From positions 1 to 64,000 of the forward strand of contig CAMKTS010000015.1 in assembly GCA_946415755.1 (NCBI GenBank): a stretch of DNA of 64,000 nt, given 5' to 3'. Below, piece after piece: positions 48,408 through 58,420 of this stretch (position 1 is the stretch's first letter; every line of letters starts with the position of its first letter). A program made the position numbers and the translations under genes. Origin of the DNA: an uncultured Prevotella sp. (lineage in GTDB: Bacteria; Bacteroidota; Bacteroidia; Bacteroidales; Bacteroidaceae). The notes beneath the pieces were generated by a model. It had not been told where the DNA came from. It did not search any database and saw nothing but the letters and a program-made list of their open reading frames with translations.

Positions 48408-49937
48408 TTATTCGGTGCTTCTGCCCTTGATCAGGTAGGTACACAGGAAACCGACGAGGAAGATGGCTGTGGTGCCCAACACGATGGCGAGGTAGGGGTG
48501 CAGGTGCAGGCCTGGCAGGTTCCACATCTCGGCCATTGATATCCAGCCGATGACCAGCACTCCGCAGATGCAGCCTAAGAGTGCTGCCAGGCGGTTGATT
48601 TTCTGTGGAATGCAGCCCAGGAGGAAGAGTCCCAGCATGCCGCCTGAGAAGATGCTCGACAGCGTCCACCACGCATCGATGATGCTCTCTACGCTCAGCA
48701 TGGCGATGGCCACGCAGGCTCCCAGAATGCCCACGGCAAAGCTGCTGAGGCGCACGATGGCCAGCTCCTTGCGGCGTTCGCCCTCAGTAGGCTCAAGAGA
48801 AGCGTCGCCTTTATGCACAGCGGAACCGACCCTATTGTGTGCTTTTCTGAAGAAGGGGCGTATGTAGTCGGTGAGAATGATGGTGGCGGCAGAGGTGACT
48901 GAGGTGGATACGGTGCTCATGCCTGCCGCGAAGATGGAGGCGATAAGGATGCCGCGCACTCCGATGGGCAGTCCGTTGACGATGAAGTAGGGGAACACGT
49001 AGTCGGGTTTCTGGGCAATCTCCGTCGGAAGGGGAGCCACTCCGGCCTGGTAGTAGCTGTAGAGTGCCGAGCCAATGAGGAAGAAGAGTGCCGAGACGGG
49101 TATGAAGAGGTAACCGCCGAAGAGCGCCGAGAACTTGGCGTCCTTGTCGGTCTTGGCAGCATGGTAGCGCTGCACGTAGTTCTGGTCGATGCCGTAGTTC
49201 TGCAGGTTGATGAACACACCGTAGATGAGGCATACCCAGAAGGTCGAGGTGGTCAGGTCGCTGGTGAAGGCTCCCAGCGAGAATTTGTTACCCTCTGGCG
49301 AGTGGATGGCCAGGTCGAAGGTCTGCAGGGGGCCTTCGGGCATGGAGAACATCAGGATGGCCAGGCACAGCACGGCACCTCCTATGAGAATAATGCCCTG
49401 GATGGCATCTGCCCAGATGACGGCCTTCAGGCCGCCCATCATGGAGTAGATGATGATGCCTATCGACGTGAGGATGATGACGGCATGCATGTTCCAGCCC
49501 ATGAGGATATACATGGGTACGGCCAGCAGATAGAGTATCGACCCCATGCGGGCTATCTGCGTCAGCAGGTAGCATGCCGAGGCGTACAGGCGTGCCCATG
49601 CACCGAATTTCTCTTCCAGGAAGGTATAGGCAGAAACAGAGCCGCTATGTCTGTAGAACGGTACGAAATACTTGGCGGCAAAATAGCTGGCTATGGGTAT
49701 CGACAGCGAGAACACGAAGGCGTTCCAGTTGGAGGCAAATGCCTTGCCGGGATAGCCGATGTACGAGATGCTCGACACGTAGGTGGCGAATATCGACATG
49801 CCTACCACCCAGCCGGGAATGGAATGGCCTGCCGAGGTGAACTCATCGGCGCTGGAGCCTTTCTTGAAGAACGAACAGCCGAACACCACCACGCCCAGCG
49901 TGAAGACTATAAATACGATGAAATCTATAACGTGCAT
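48408..49937 (-). CDS. sodium:solute symporter (SSS family)
   Basis: 509 aa; multi-TM; IGYPGKAFASNWNAFVFSLSIPIASYFAAKYFVPFYR...SVSAYTFLEEKFG. Confidence 0.93.
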   Translation of the reverse strand: MHVIDFIVFIVFTLGVVVFGCSFFKKGSSADEFTSAGHSIPGWVVGMSIFATYVSSISYIGYPGKAFASNWNAFVFSLSIPIASYFAAKYFVPFYRHSGSVSAYTFLEEKFGAWARLYASACYLLTQIARMGSILYLLAVPMYILMGWNMHAVIILTSIGIIIYSMMGGLKAVIWADAIQGIILIGGAVLCLAILMFSMPEGPLQTFDLAIHSPEGNKFSLGAFTSDLTTSTFWVCLIYGVFINLQNYGIDQNYVQRYHAAKTDKDAKFSALFGGYLFIPVSALFFLIGSALYSYYQAGVAPLPTEIAQKPDYVFPYFIVNGLPIGVRGILIASIFAAGMSTVSTSVTSAATIILTDYIRPFFRKAHNRVGSAVHKGDASLEPTEGERRKELAIVRLSSFAVGILGACVAIAMLSVESIIDAWWTLSSIFSGGMLGLFLLGCIPQKINRLAALLGCICGVLVIGWISMAEMWNLPGLHLHPYLAIVLGTTAIFLVGFLCTYLIKGRSTE

Positions 49938-49951
49938 TGCTAATTACTAAT

Positions 49952-50890
49952 TCAAATGATCAGTTTTCCGTTCTCAATGGGCAGTGCATCGAGGGCCTGA
50001 CGGATTTTTTCGCGTTCGGGAGCCTCGAACTTGTAGAACGGCGAGGCTACGAAATCATCGTTGATGATGCCCAGCAGGGAGAGGGCGCACTTCAGCCCCT
50101 TCAGATAGCTGCTGCCATGCTTGCCAACGGTATAGATGCTGGTTGAAATCTGCATGATGAGCTGCTGTAGGTCGAGCACGCGGTTGATGTCACGGGCCGA
50201 GGCAGCATCATACATGGCCACGTAGAGTTCTGGGAACATGTTGGCACCACCGTTGATGCCGCCCTGCGCACCCAGCAGCACGCACTCGCTCGTAATCTCC
50301 TCAGGGCCTACCAGCATGGCGAAGTCCTTGCGGTGCTGCATCTTGTACATCACGCTCTGGAAGTAGACGGCATTGGCACTGGAGTCCTTGAAGCCCACCA
50401 CCTGCTCCAGCTCGGCAATGCGACGAACGGTGTCAGGGGCGAAGCTCACCTTCACGTGCGAGGGCATATTATAAAGGAATACGGGCAGTGGCAACTGCGG
50501 CACCAGCTCCTCGTAGAACTGTGCCAGTTCCGGCTGGCCAGTGGCGAAGTAATAGGGGGGAGCCGACACTACGCCGTCGGCACCATAGTCAGCAGCCTTC
50601 TTGGCCAGCCGCACGCTCTCCTCGATAGAGGTGTCGGTGATGCAGGCCAGCAGAGGCAGACGGCCGCGATTGATGCGGCACGACTCCTTGATCATCTGCT
50701 TGCGCACGTCGTAGGAGAGGCTTTGCTCCTCGCCTGTGGTTCCTAATACAAAGAGTCCGTGTACACCACCCTCGATAAGGTGTTCGATGAGTCGCTCCAA
50801 ACTCTCTATGTCCAGCGTCTCGTTATCTTTCAATGGGGTTACCAGCGGTGGAATAATACCGCTCAATGGGGTTTTGAAATTTGGTTTCAT
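49952..50890 (-). CDS. dihydrodipicolinate synthase / N-acetylneuraminate lyase family protein
   Basis: GIIPPLVTPLKDNETLDIESLERLIEHLIEGGVHGLFVLGTTGEEQSLS; PVFLYNMPSHV. Confidence 0.9.
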   Translation of the reverse strand: MKPNFKTPLSGIIPPLVTPLKDNETLDIESLERLIEHLIEGGVHGLFVLGTTGEEQSLSYDVRKQMIKESCRINRGRLPLLACITDTSIEESVRLAKKAADYGADGVVSAPPYYFATGQPELAQFYEELVPQLPLPVFLYNMPSHVKVSFAPDTVRRIAELEQVVGFKDSSANAVYFQSVMYKMQHRKDFAMLVGPEEITSECVLLGAQGGINGGANMFPELYVAMYDAASARDINRVLDLQQLIMQISTSIYTVGKHGSSYLKGLKCALSLLGIINDDFVASPFYKFEAPEREKIRQALDALPIENGKLII

Positions 50891-51035
50891 AAGTATGCGT
50901 CTTTTTTCAAAAAGACGTTCACCCTACCTCTTTGTCATCTTTTTGGGATAAAAATTGAATGTGATTGTTCATTTTATCAGATTCTTTTCGTATTTTTGCA
51001 CCCAAAGTGATAAGACACCTAATTTGATTCAAACT

Positions 51036-52982
51036 ATGAGAAAAATGAAACAATGGATGATAATTGCCATCCTGAGCCCTGTAGCCCTGTTGATCTCATG
51101 CACAGACAACGTCGACAATCCAGGTTCTTCCACCCGTCCCGCCAGTGAGACACCAGCCCAGATAGCATTCTGGGAAAAGTTCAAGCAGTGGCAGACAGAC
51201 AGCTGCTCCGTGGGCGACGACTTCTTCATGCACATGACGGGCAAGTTCTGGTGGAACCCAACGACCATCTATCCTGACGGTCTGATGCCTTATGCTGCGT
51301 CGGAGATGTTTGGAAAGACCGTTACGCTGACGGATGACACAGGCGATCCTGACCTGAAGACCATTCAGGAAGTGGTGAAAGCCTCAACGCCTGAGAAAGA
51401 GCCCACAGAAGCCCAGCTGAACGAGATGGTGAACGCCCGCCTGAACGAGATCTGGCAGAACGCTACCACGATGGAACAGGCTATGGAGGCCTTGGGGCGC
51501 GCTACGGCACTGGGCTATAGCAACTGTCTGGAACCTGTCATCAAAATCGTTGACGGTAAGCCTACATTTGCGATGGATACGCCTTTCCCCCGCTATTATG
51601 ATGCATCAAGCCTGGCACCACTCTATACTAAGGTGCAACTTCAGGAGCGCCAAGCCTATCGTGGAGGACAGCCGATGCGCAGAGCTGCTGGACAGATGGA
51701 TGCCAACAAGGCCGCATTCATCAAGGGTATGAATCTGGGCGTTACAGCCGATGAAGTGGTCTGGGAGACATGGGCCAACAACAACTATGCTGAGCTCATG
51801 AAACCCATGCTTGCTCCCGACTCCGTCAAGAAGTTTATCAGGAAGATGATTGCGACATACGATGGATTGCTGATTTCTGACGAATTGCTGCAAACATATG
51901 CCAATACGGATTATACCAGCTTAACGGGAAAGACCGTTAAACTTCCCCTTCCGAGATATAAGCTGAACAGTTACATCAGAACCTATATGGGGCAAATCTA
52001 TCGCATGCGCGCCTTTAATAGGAAATATGTAACGGCAGACATGAAGAAGAAGTATGCCGGATGGTGTGAAGACTTCCGACTGGCTTTCCAGAAACGACTG
52101 GAGAAGAACCAATGGCTCTCGGAGACGACACGTGCCAATGCGCTGGACAAGCTGAAGCTCATGGAATTCTACGTGGCTGCCGAACCTGACGTCATCCCCG
52201 AAGTGGCTGCGCCTACCGTGAAGGAGGGTGACCTCATCTCGCTGGTGCGCCAGATGCGCGACCGTCGTATCAACACCTACCGATGGATGATAGGCCGCAG
52301 CAGACGTGAAGTGCTGATGCTCATCTCCTACTGCCAGGATCTCTATGACTACTTGGTAGACAATGCTTCCTATTCGCCGTCAACCAATGATGTAACCATC
52401 AATCCGTCGAATTTGTTGCCTCCATATATCGACCCCAAAGACGAGGAGCCGCTCACATTGGTTTCGCTCGGAAGCTCTATCGGTCATGAGCTGACGCACG
52501 GATTCGACAGCTCTGGACGCGACTACGACAAATATGGAGCGAAGAAAGACTGGTGGGCACCTGCCGATACTGCTAAGTTTGTGCAGTTTGCCAATCAGCT
52601 CGTCGACAATTACAGTCAGCTGCTGATGATGCCTTGGGCCAGCAAGACCTTATATTGCAACGGAAAGTATACGCTGGCCGAGAATATTGCCGACATTGGT
52701 GGATGCTGTCTCGGACTCGACCTGTTGCTCGCCAGACATCCTGACGCCACTCTTGAGCAAATCAAGCAGCTCACCAAGCGCTACTTCCAGGCATGGGCTA
52801 TCGTATGGAGTAGAAGCTATGACTTGGAATCTGCGGAAACTGCCTATTACAACGACTCTCACTCGCAAAGCCGAGAGCGCGTGAATGGTGTGTTGCGTAA
52901 CATCAATGCGTGGTACAATGCTTACGACATCACGAAGGGCACACTCTATCTGGAGCCTTCGAAGCGCATAGCCATCTGGTAA
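51036..52982 (+). CDS. M13 family metallopeptidase, lipoprotein
   Basis: Lipobox-like LLISCTDN; GSSIGHELTHGFDSSGRDYD; LAENIADIGG; start taken at 51036. Confidence 0.92.
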   Translation: MRKMKQWMIIAILSPVALLISCTDNVDNPGSSTRPASETPAQIAFWEKFKQWQTDSCSVGDDFFMHMTGKFWWNPTTIYPDGLMPYAASEMFGKTVTLTDDTGDPDLKTIQEVVKASTPEKEPTEAQLNEMVNARLNEIWQNATTMEQAMEALGRATALGYSNCLEPVIKIVDGKPTFAMDTPFPRYYDASSLAPLYTKVQLQERQAYRGGQPMRRAAGQMDANKAAFIKGMNLGVTADEVVWETWANNNYAELMKPMLAPDSVKKFIRKMIATYDGLLISDELLQTYANTDYTSLTGKTVKLPLPRYKLNSYIRTYMGQIYRMRAFNRKYVTADMKKKYAGWCEDFRLAFQKRLEKNQWLSETTRANALDKLKLMEFYVAAEPDVIPEVAAPTVKEGDLISLVRQMRDRRINTYRWMIGRSRREVLMLISYCQDLYDYLVDNASYSPSTNDVTINPSNLLPPYIDPKDEEPLTLVSLGSSIGHELTHGFDSSGRDYDKYGAKKDWWAPADTAKFVQFANQLVDNYSQLLMMPWASKTLYCNGKYTLAENIADIGGCCLGLDLLLARHPDATLEQIKQLTKRYFQAWAIVWSRSYDLESAETAYYNDSHSQSRERVNGVLRNINAWYNAYDITKGTLYLEPSKRIAIW

Positions 52983-52991
52983 AATGAATTC

Positions 52992-54065
52992 CTAATTCCT
53001 GATTTTCATCAGCAGCATGCCGATGGCAATCCAGATGATTTCACGCACGCGGCAGATGATGCTGACGAAGATGCCCAGTGCCGGCGACAAGCCTAAAGCA
53101 GCAATGGACAGCACGAAACCGCCTTCCTGGACCCCCAGTTGCATGGGCAGAAAACCAATGAGATTGGCAAACAACGTGGTGAACGACACTATCAGGATGC
53201 TGTGCAGATAGGTGACGGCCAGGCCTGACAAGCCGCCGCCGTTGTCGATGCCGAAGAGCAGCAGCATGAACAGCACTTCAGAACTCTGCACCACACGCGA
53301 GAGGTACTCGTAGAACAGGCTGGAGTAGAAGGCTCCACGGTCCTGACCGTAGAGGGCGGCTATCTGACGGTCGATGTTGGCAATGGCCTCGCTGTGGCGC
53401 GCCCAGAAACGGAGCGTCCAGCGCTTCAGGCCGGGCAGATGACTGACGACGCCCAGCACATACTTCACCAGGCCGTTCTTGTAGCCTCGTGAGAAGAGGT
53501 AGAAGAAGAACAGGCAGAACACGACGATGATGCCCAGCGTGGTGCCGATAACGGGTGTGATGGGCAGGTCGCCGACAGCAGCCAGTGCCAGGTAGATGAA
53601 GATGCTGATGAACCAGAACCAGAAATGGGCGAAGAAGTGCATCATGGCATAGAGAATGACGCTTGAGGTGGCATGCTCGTTGTCGATGTCCTTCGACAGC
53701 TCCATGATGCGATAGGGTTCGCCACCTAAGCCACCCACAGGTGTGGCATAGTTCAATGCGTAGCCTGTAACCGTGAGACGGTAGATACGCCAGAAGAACT
53801 TACGACTGGACAATTGGCGATTTACAAATTCCTCTTCGCCGAGGTTCCCTTTGATCATCGCCCGCCAAGCCAGTGCGTTGAGCCCGTACACCAGTATCCA
53901 TACGCCGATGATGGGGATGAGCCAATAGCCGGCATGACACAGGTGCTGCCACAACTCGATGAAGCTGACATCGAACGTGAACAGCATCACCACTACGGCT
54001 GCACAGCCGAGCAGGAAGAACAGGTTGTTCAGGCGTTGTTTAGTCCATTGCATAGCTTCTTGCAA
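52992..54065 (-). CDS. lysylphosphatidylglycerol synthase TM region / UPF0104 flippase-like protein
   Basis: 357 aa; multi-TM; ATPVGGLGGEPYRIMEL; GFLPMQLGVQEGGFVLSIAALGLSPALGIFVSIICRVREIIW. Confidence 0.83.
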   Translation of the reverse strand: MQEAMQWTKQRLNNLFFLLGCAAVVVMLFTFDVSFIELWQHLCHAGYWLIPIIGVWILVYGLNALAWRAMIKGNLGEEEFVNRQLSSRKFFWRIYRLTVTGYALNYATPVGGLGGEPYRIMELSKDIDNEHATSSVILYAMMHFFAHFWFWFISIFIYLALAAVGDLPITPVIGTTLGIIVVFCLFFFYLFSRGYKNGLVKYVLGVVSHLPGLKRWTLRFWARHSEAIANIDRQIAALYGQDRGAFYSSLFYEYLSRVVQSSEVLFMLLLFGIDNGGGLSGLAVTYLHSILIVSFTTLFANLIGFLPMQLGVQEGGFVLSIAALGLSPALGIFVSIICRVREIIWIAIGMLLMKIRN

Positions 54066-55018
54066 AATGCCTCATGGCGGCAGTTGATATACTTGGTGAG
54101 CAGTCCCATGACGATGATCTCAAACAGAAAAAACTCTAAGGGCACGTCTAACAGACAGAACAGGAACAGCCACATACTGCGGAAGTTGAAGGTCAGCAGG
54201 CCGTTCCACTTGATTAGGGGCAGTGAGTAGTCGTGAAACTGATTGCGCACCTGCTGCGGTATCTGGTCGGCAGTGCCGTAGCGCTGATGCAGCAAGTCTA
54301 GCAGCCGCTGCAGCTGTGGGGTGGCGGCTTCCTGCTTCTGGGTGTAGCCCACGTATGACTTCTGGAAGGTACGCTCTATCCACGGTGTGTCGGCTGTCAT
54401 ACCGTTGAGGATGGCCTGCTGTTGGCGCGAGTTGTCGAGTTCACTACCTTTCTCACCTTTCAGGAAATACAGATGTACCTGGATGTAGTAGTCGGCCAGC
54501 CGCTGCTGTCCAGAGATGCCTGCAAAGCCCGATATCACCGCAGCCACCAAGACGACGGCGGTGGCGATGAGCACGTTCTGCGACGTGTCGTCCAATCCCA
54601 GCCAGCCGAATTCAAGATCATGATGCAAGTAGAAACGGTATACCAAGGCCAGATAGATGGGGATAAACCATGTGAAGCCTGCCATACCATCGAGTATGCG
54701 CCCCAGACGGCTCTTCTTGCCCGTCATACGTGCCAGCTGGCCATCCGTACAGTCCAGGACATCGGCCAGGCAGAGCAGGAGGATAGCCACGATGTTGAAC
54801 AGCAGCCCCTGAACTCCTTCGTAGTAGTAGCTGCCGTGGGCAAACCACAGACAACTGCCTGCCCCGATAATCATCGACAGAATGGTCACCGTGTTAGGAT
54901 GGATGCCCAGTCGGGCAAACAGCAATGCCCAGAGGTAGCTGAAGGGACGTACCACATGGTAGTCGAGCCAGTCTTCTGTCTCGGCAGACTTCAGCGTTTG
55001 GGAAACTTTCTCGTTCAT
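54029..55018 (-). CDS. CDP-alcohol phosphatidyltransferase family protein
   Basis: LADVLDCTDGQLARMTGKKSRLGRILDGMAG (DG..AR..G..D type motif); start taken at 55018. Confidence 0.86.
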   Translation of the reverse strand: MNEKVSQTLKSAETEDWLDYHVVRPFSYLWALLFARLGIHPNTVTILSMIIGAGSCLWFAHGSYYYEGVQGLLFNIVAILLLCLADVLDCTDGQLARMTGKKSRLGRILDGMAGFTWFIPIYLALVYRFYLHHDLEFGWLGLDDTSQNVLIATAVVLVAAVISGFAGISGQQRLADYYIQVHLYFLKGEKGSELDNSRQQQAILNGMTADTPWIERTFQKSYVGYTQKQEAATPQLQRLLDLLHQRYGTADQIPQQVRNQFHDYSLPLIKWNGLLTFNFRSMWLFLFCLLDVPLEFFLFEIIVMGLLTKYINCRHEAFCKKLCNGLNNA

Positions 55019-55141
55019 TCTTGTCTTTCTTTCGTCGCAATTTGCCTGCAAAGGTACAAATTATTTTCTTTTCCACCCCTCCTCCGACAGGAAATATTGC
55101 ATAAAAAAAGCCAGATGGTGCGGAAATCGGAAGAAATGTTG

Positions 55142-55149
55142 TATCTTTG
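55142..55149 (+). promoter_or_regulatory. -7 element TATCTTTG of the AraC regulator
   Basis: TAnnTTTG. Confidence 0.55.
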
Positions 55150-55206
55150 CAGCCAGAAGGTATCAATGCCTGGCACTCTCATGCAGGGAACAACAATAAG
55201 CAGCGT

Positions 55207-56085
55207 ATGGCGCAGGATGAAATAACAATCAAGACGCTCTCGGATACCGACAGGATTTCTGTGGGCTATTCCGATGACGATATTGTCATTATCGACAATA
55301 TCAAGACGCTGGTCGAACCCAGCTCGGCACGTCTGAAGATGAACCTCATTGCCATCTGTACGAATGGCAAGGTGCAGGTCCGGCTCAACGATATACCCAT
55401 GATTCTGGGGGCCAACCAGTTGCTGATATGTCCGCCGAATGGGGTGTTCAGCGACTTTATGGTCAGTCCCGACTTCGAATTCAAGGCTTTGTTTATCACC
55501 AACCGCATGCTGCAGAGCTTTCTGCGCGAGAAGATGAGTGTGTGGATGGAGACGATGTATGTACACAAGACACATGTCATCAGCTTGGACGGGCAGGATA
55601 CAGACTTCTACGACCACTTCTACGAGATGCTGCGGCTGTGCGTCAAGGCTCCAAAGGAGAATCCCTTCCGCGTGGAGATGGTGCAGTCGCTGTTGCGCAC
55701 CGCATTCCTGGGATTGTGCGGCATGTTGCACCAGATGCTGCCCACCGTCGGGCAGAACATGGGCAGACAGGGTGACGGACTGTTTCAGCGTTTTCTTACC
55801 GTGCTGGGCAACAGCAAGGTGAAGCATCGCACCGTGGAGTCGTATGCCTCGGAGCTGTGTATCTCGCCCAAATATCTCACCGTAGTATGCAAGAAGAATT
55901 CAGGAAGGACAGCCAACGACTGGATTACGGAGCATGTGATGGAAGACATCCGCTATTACCTGCGGCAGACAGACTTGAGTATCAAGCAGGTGTGCGACCA
56001 GATGGGATTCCCTAACGCATCATTCTTCGGAAAATATGTCAAGGAACATTTCGGCATGACACCTGTACAGTTCAGAAGGAATTGA
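55207..56085 (+). CDS. AraC family transcriptional regulator
   Basis: Two-HTH C-terminus: YASELCISPKYLTVVCKKNSGRTANDWI...TDLSIKQVCDQMGFPNASFFGKYVKEHFGMTPVQFRRN. Confidence 0.92.
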   Translation: MAQDEITIKTLSDTDRISVGYSDDDIVIIDNIKTLVEPSSARLKMNLIAICTNGKVQVRLNDIPMILGANQLLICPPNGVFSDFMVSPDFEFKALFITNRMLQSFLREKMSVWMETMYVHKTHVISLDGQDTDFYDHFYEMLRLCVKAPKENPFRVEMVQSLLRTAFLGLCGMLHQMLPTVGQNMGRQGDGLFQRFLTVLGNSKVKHRTVESYASELCISPKYLTVVCKKNSGRTANDWITEHVMEDIRYYLRQTDLSIKQVCDQMGFPNASFFGKYVKEHFGMTPVQFRRN

Positions 56086-58420
56086 CATCTTGCTCCTCAA
56101 AATGGTGCAGCCCCTCGCCGACACTCTCTGCATAACCGGAATAGGGAAGATAGATGTCGGCAAAGCCTCCCTTGGGAATGTCGACATCAAGATAGAAGGT
56201 GGCATTCTCCAACTTCCAAGATACGCTGACAGTGCCAAAAGCACTTTCCGTGCTGCCCTTGCACCAGGTGATGTCGCCAACGGGATGGGGTACAATCTCG
56301 ATGAGGTCGCCCTGACGCTGAATACCCAGCAAGTCGGGAATCAGCAGGTTCTCGATATGCCCCATCATAAAGTGGTTCATAGAGGCTCCGTGCTCTGGAT
56401 TCCACTGCTCGGTGAGCGTGGTCATACCTTTCTTTATCTGGAAACCATAGCCGGGTACGTCATCGTGGTTCAGCATCTTGTAAAGCAGTTCGCGTTGTTC
56501 GTTCTGGACAAGGGTGTAGAACAGGTAGCGGTTGCCAACATCGCCCGTGGTGAGGCGGTCCCCGTGGGCATGGATGTCTTTGACAAGGTTGTCAAGAACG
56601 GCCTGATAGTCTTCTTCGGGTACGAGTCTCAGGTATAGGGGCAGGGCCAGCGAACATTGCGAGCCGGTGCCATAGCTCTTCTTGCTGCTGTCATAGAAAG
56701 CACGGTTGAAGGCTTTGCGGATATGGGTGGCAAGGGTGTTGAAATAGTCAGCATCCTCTTTGTGTCCCAGATGCTTGGCCATGACGTAGAGGTAGCATGC
56801 CCACTGGTAGTAATGGGCGGTAGACACGAGTGGCATGGGAGTGTTTTGTGAAAAACCCGCACGTCCGGGACCATAGTCATACCAGTCGCCCAGCCCCATT
56901 TTCAGGATATAGGAAGAGTCCTGCGTGGCAAGATAGTCCATGTAGCGTTTCATCGGCTCGTAGTGGCGGCGTGCCAGCGACAGGTCGCCATAGTGCTGCC
57001 AGTAGAGCATGGGCAGGGCAATGATGGCACCACCCCATTCTGGCGACTCTTGGAAGGGACCTGCCCATGAACCGGTAAAGATGGTGTATTCGGGAGCTAT
57101 CTCTGGCATGGAGCCGTCTTCATGCTGGGTATCGACAATGTTCTGCATGGTCTGCTCAATCATACTGCGGCAGTCGTAGTTGTAGACGAGGCCCTCGCCG
57201 TTCAGCCAGTCTTGTTCCAGCCATCCTAACTTTTCACGGGCAGGACAGTCGGTCCATACGGCCTGCCAATTGCTGCGGACAGCACGGTCGATAAGACGGT
57301 GGGTCTGGTTGATAAGTGGATTGGAACACTCAAAGGTACCTGTACGTTTGGCACTGTTGTAGATAAAGCACGACTCGACTTTTTTCAGCACGTCTATGTC
57401 GCCTTCTATCTGTAAGTAGCGGAAACTATAGTACGAGAAGCGGGGATGCCACGTCTCGGTCTCTTGGCTGCCTTTTAATATATAGGTGTAGTAGTGTGGC
57501 CGTCCTGTCTGTTTCTGATTGACCAGTCCTTCGGCAGTTAATGTCTCTCCAGGAGTCAGTTTCAGGTGCTGGCCGGAATTGCCACAAACTGTAATCTCAG
57601 GATAACCAGCCAGATTCTGCCCCATGTCGAGAACGAGGAGGGTGTCGCCTTGTCGCTCCAGCTCCTGCCTTACCGGGTAGCGCTCCATGATTTTCACTGG
57701 TTCGGCAATCTGTAGGCGGAGTGTACCGCGTGGTGCCGTTTGAATGACTGCCGGCTTCCATACCTCCTCTCCTTGGGAGAGACCTGCGGAAATCTCCATC
57801 CTGGCATCATAGTCTTCTCCGCCATAGATGCTGTTGTATGTGACGGGTGAGAATGTCCACTGCCATTGCTCGTCAGAAAGCAGTCGTTCCCGACTGTCAT
57901 CGGTGTAAGTGACGTAAAGGAAGAAAAGCAGGGTGGGAGGACCGAAGGAGACTTTCAGTTTATGATAACGGCCGCCCTGTTCGTTGAAGAAACCGTTGCC
58001 GAGTAGTACGCGGAATTCGTTGTCGTCTTGGGTCAGGTATTCTGTCACGTCGTATTCATTAAAGAAAACGGTCTTGTCATAGTCGCTCCATAAAGGGGCA
58101 AACTCTGACTCTCCCACCTTACGGCCATTGATGGTGAGTTCGTAGAAACCAAGACCGGCAATACGAAGAAAAGCGTGTCTCACAGGACGCAAAGGCTTGA
58201 AGCTGCGGCGTAAGAAGATGCTGCGGCGTGACAACGTGTCGGCCTGTGCCCAGAGGGTCTTTGACTCCTTCAACAGGGAGCCTTGGAAAAGACGCCCCTC
58301 CGGAAGACGGGCATCCTCTTTCGTGATGGCTCCTATCCATTTGGCTCCACCGAAGTAATCGTCGGCCATTGCCTGGAATGACACGACGGATAGGAACAGC
58401 AGAATGGCTATCTTCTTCAT
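56072..58420 (-). CDS. GH78 alpha-L-rhamnosidase
   Basis: 782 aa; signal peptide; WTDCPAREKLGWLEQDWLNGEGLVYNYD...; overlaps upstream gene by 4 bp. Confidence 0.9.
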   Translation of the reverse strand: MKKIAILLFLSVVSFQAMADDYFGGAKWIGAITKEDARLPEGRLFQGSLLKESKTLWAQADTLSRRSIFLRRSFKPLRPVRHAFLRIAGLGFYELTINGRKVGESEFAPLWSDYDKTVFFNEYDVTEYLTQDDNEFRVLLGNGFFNEQGGRYHKLKVSFGPPTLLFFLYVTYTDDSRERLLSDEQWQWTFSPVTYNSIYGGEDYDARMEISAGLSQGEEVWKPAVIQTAPRGTLRLQIAEPVKIMERYPVRQELERQGDTLLVLDMGQNLAGYPEITVCGNSGQHLKLTPGETLTAEGLVNQKQTGRPHYYTYILKGSQETETWHPRFSYYSFRYLQIEGDIDVLKKVESCFIYNSAKRTGTFECSNPLINQTHRLIDRAVRSNWQAVWTDCPAREKLGWLEQDWLNGEGLVYNYDCRSMIEQTMQNIVDTQHEDGSMPEIAPEYTIFTGSWAGPFQESPEWGGAIIALPMLYWQHYGDLSLARRHYEPMKRYMDYLATQDSSYILKMGLGDWYDYGPGRAGFSQNTPMPLVSTAHYYQWACYLYVMAKHLGHKEDADYFNTLATHIRKAFNRAFYDSSKKSYGTGSQCSLALPLYLRLVPEEDYQAVLDNLVKDIHAHGDRLTTGDVGNRYLFYTLVQNEQRELLYKMLNHDDVPGYGFQIKKGMTTLTEQWNPEHGASMNHFMMGHIENLLIPDLLGIQRQGDLIEIVPHPVGDITWCKGSTESAFGTVSVSWKLENATFYLDVDIPKGGFADIYLPYSGYAESVGEGLHHFEEQDVNSF

